From Anolis sagrei (Eukaryota > Chordata > Lepidosauria > Squamata > Anolidae): 64,000 bases of DNA. The translations under genes were made by a program, and so were the position numbers. The stretch lies in assembly GCF_037176765.1 (NCBI RefSeq), contig NC_090025.1, positions 70,285,545 through 70,349,544 on the forward strand, written 5' to 3'. Below the pieces are notes generated by a model. The model saw nothing but the letters and a program-made list of their open reading frames with translations. It did not search any database and was not told where the DNA came from. Below are positions 62,191 to 64,000 of the stretch, one piece after another. The first letter of the stretch is position 1; every line of letters starts with the position of its first letter.

Positions 62191-63798
62191 CTCAGTTTGG
62201 CCATTCTGTTCTATAGTAACGTCTCTGAAAGAAGTTTCTCTATCATTTGAACAGATTCCATCTTAAAGATGCCCATAATCCAAATCATGAATATTTTGCT
62301 GTGGATGTATGATTTTATCACTTATATAAATTGTAGGTCCTTTGGTTGAGTTTCCATTGTTTGCAGCAGTTTCAGGAGCAATCAGACATTAACAAAGCTT
62401 TTAAAAATTATTGGTTAAAATCTATACAAATTGTATCAATCTCTGAATTTGGCATTATTCACAATTTTAATAAAGTGAATGCTTTAAGAAACTCTTGCAG
62501 TTATGTGTGCATATTTATATATATTTCAAATAGAACCACTATTTAGAGCAAGACATTAACTACTGCACTATTTTATTCATATTCCACAATGGCAGCAACC
62601 AAAACACTTTCTCTCTTATCATACTGCCCATTTAGAATTTTACATTTATTTCTATAAATGTTCTTTGACTGCATGCATAAAAACAGATGAAAATATAACT
62701 GTCCCTTAGCCTATCTTACATTAAAAAAATAAATGAAAATAGATCTTTGGAGTTGATGCCGTATCTGTGGTTCTTATTAAACCCAGTATTCCTGGGCTGG
62801 CTTCAGAAACGAAGTGAGGTAAAACAGAGAAGAGCAGTGCAACATACTAGTTTTCTGTTTCCACTACAGTATTCATATTCACATTTGAGTAAGTGACTTG
62901 AAGGAACATAGATACCAACATATTGTGTCCTGTTAAAGTATCTGACTATTATTATAGTAACAGTTTAAGATAAATTAAATTTTAAAAATTTGGGGGGGGG
63001 GGAGGGGAAATCTTGCCATTTTAACTTTAAATATGGTTTTCTAACCCCATAGTTGCAATGAAAAACTTAAAAGTTTCATCACACATGATCAGCAGGCATT
63101 TTACTTTTTTATTTCCACAGCATGGCAGAAGTATATGGGGAGATGTAATCAAAGAAAGAGAGACAATCGGAAACTTTTCTAAGCTCTATTTCATTCATTC
63201 CTACACTAGCCTATTTTCATTATCCTTTCCCTAATCTTTTGCTACCAAGGCAGTCAGGCAACCAGGAGATTTGGGATATGTCATCAGGAGAGATTTTTCT
63301 TCTCAATAAAAGGGATAGAGACAGTATAATCACAGATTTCTTGTGAAAACCCCTATGCCGTTGCATTTTGTTATTGTCAATTGCGAGACAATACATACTT
63401 TTCCCTAATCAAACAAGGAGGAGGAAGCACATACAACTAAACGGTTTTGCTTCCTCTTTGGCTGGCTCATATAACATATATTGCCTCATAAAAGTACAGT
63501 TATGTGAGAACCAAATCCTGGACATGTATAGAATACTCCTTTATCGTAAGTGATGTGCAACAAATACAACTTGCCTGTTGGACACAGTATCAAGCTATGG
63601 GCCATAAATGTGAGTGAAAATATGCAATCCTGCAGTGATGATTAGTACTAAGTAAGGTGCCTACATCTATCACAAAATACATATATACAGCTTTACTTCA
63701 AAATGAGTTACTTTTTTGGCTTTCCTCCCCTCTCCAGCATGAAAAACATTCATTTTTAACATTCTGTAGAAAAATAATTAATATTAGTGCAGTTATGA

Positions 63799-64000
63799 TT
63801 TTTTTTTGTCGTGTCAGGAGCATCCTGTTGTGAGAGAATTGGCCGTCTGCAAGGATGTTGCCCAGGGGACAGCCGGATGCTTTTTGATGTTTATCATCCT
63901 TGTGGGAGGCTTCTCTCATGTCCCCGCATGAGGAGCTGGAGCTGATAGAGGGAGCTCATCCGCCTCTCCCCGGATTCGAACCTGTGACCTGTCGGTCTTC
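63799..64000 (-). mobile_element. tRNA-derived squamate SINE, cut by window end
   Basis: Antisense copy of the 8068-8334 family, starting TTTTTTTTGTCGTGTCAGGA and reaching the B-box region TTCGAACCTGTGACCTGTCG at the edge. Confidence 0.92.

Larger units (their letters stand above)
60350..64000 (-). other. Probable 3' UTR of a minus-strand neighbour (SLC7A2 by synteny)
   Basis: This AT-rich, mostly repeat-poor block has a minus-strand AATAAA at 60356-60361. The gene upstream of PDGFRL in the same orientation is SLC7A2 in human, and its mRNA is known to have a very long 3' UTR. I could not find the SLC7A2 C-terminus here, so this is inference from gene order and base composition. Two SINEs interrupt it (60824-61001 and 63799-64000). 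Confidence 0.35.

Overview
The window is vertebrate nuclear DNA, almost certainly from a squamate reptile and probably an iguanian-type lizard. Two conserved spliced genes lie tail to tail. Between and inside them are repeats typical of lizards: Sauria-type and other tRNA-derived SINEs, CR1, L2-like and L1 LINEs, hAT and TA-flanked DNA transposons, Helitrons and DIRS fossils. The species call is inference from the repeat mix. The gene calls rest on exon-by-exon translation with consistent splice sites and reading phases.

Plus strand, 9218-27987: MTUS1 (microtubule-associated scaffold, ATIP family), a short isoform of 9 coding exons and 347 residues. It starts from an alternative first exon that encodes an N-terminal MGCSSS acylation-type signal. 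Its 3' UTR runs to about 29.8 kb.

Minus strand, 56480-34412: PDGFRL (PDGF-receptor-like protein), 6 coding exons and 374 residues. It has a signal peptide and three Ig-type cysteine pairs. The convergent MTUS1/PDGFRL arrangement matches human 8p22, as recalled from established gene order. A likely 3' UTR of a further minus-strand gene (SLC7A2 expected by synteny, not proven) occupies about 60.35 kb to the right edge.

Layout. 0-9 kb: upstream flank with an old local duplication split by an L1 piece, nested hAT/SINE insertions and a candidate promoter just before 9.2 kb. 9-28 kb: MTUS1, with an L2-like pair and pyrimidine-rich element in intron 4-5, a DIRS gag-side fossil in intron 7, and an L2 piece just before the last exon. 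28-34 kb: MTUS1 3' UTR, a second DIRS fossil (RNase H and recombinase side), a second pyrimidine-rich element, and the PDGFRL 3' flank. 34-56 kb: PDGFRL. Intron 4 holds two Helitrons around a degenerate ~60-bp tandem array, and intron 1 holds a dense MITE cluster. 56.7-59.1 kb: a ~42-bp minisatellite split by a CR1 LINE, immediately upstream of the PDGFRL start. 59-64 kb: further repeats and the probable 3' UTR.

I found no CRISPR array, operon, rRNA or functional tRNA gene. I see no convincing wholly new biological system. The most unusual features are the acylation-type MTUS1 first exon, the ~42-bp minisatellite at the PDGFRL promoter side, the Helitron-flanked ~60-bp array, and a hAT family carrying a captured SINE fragment.
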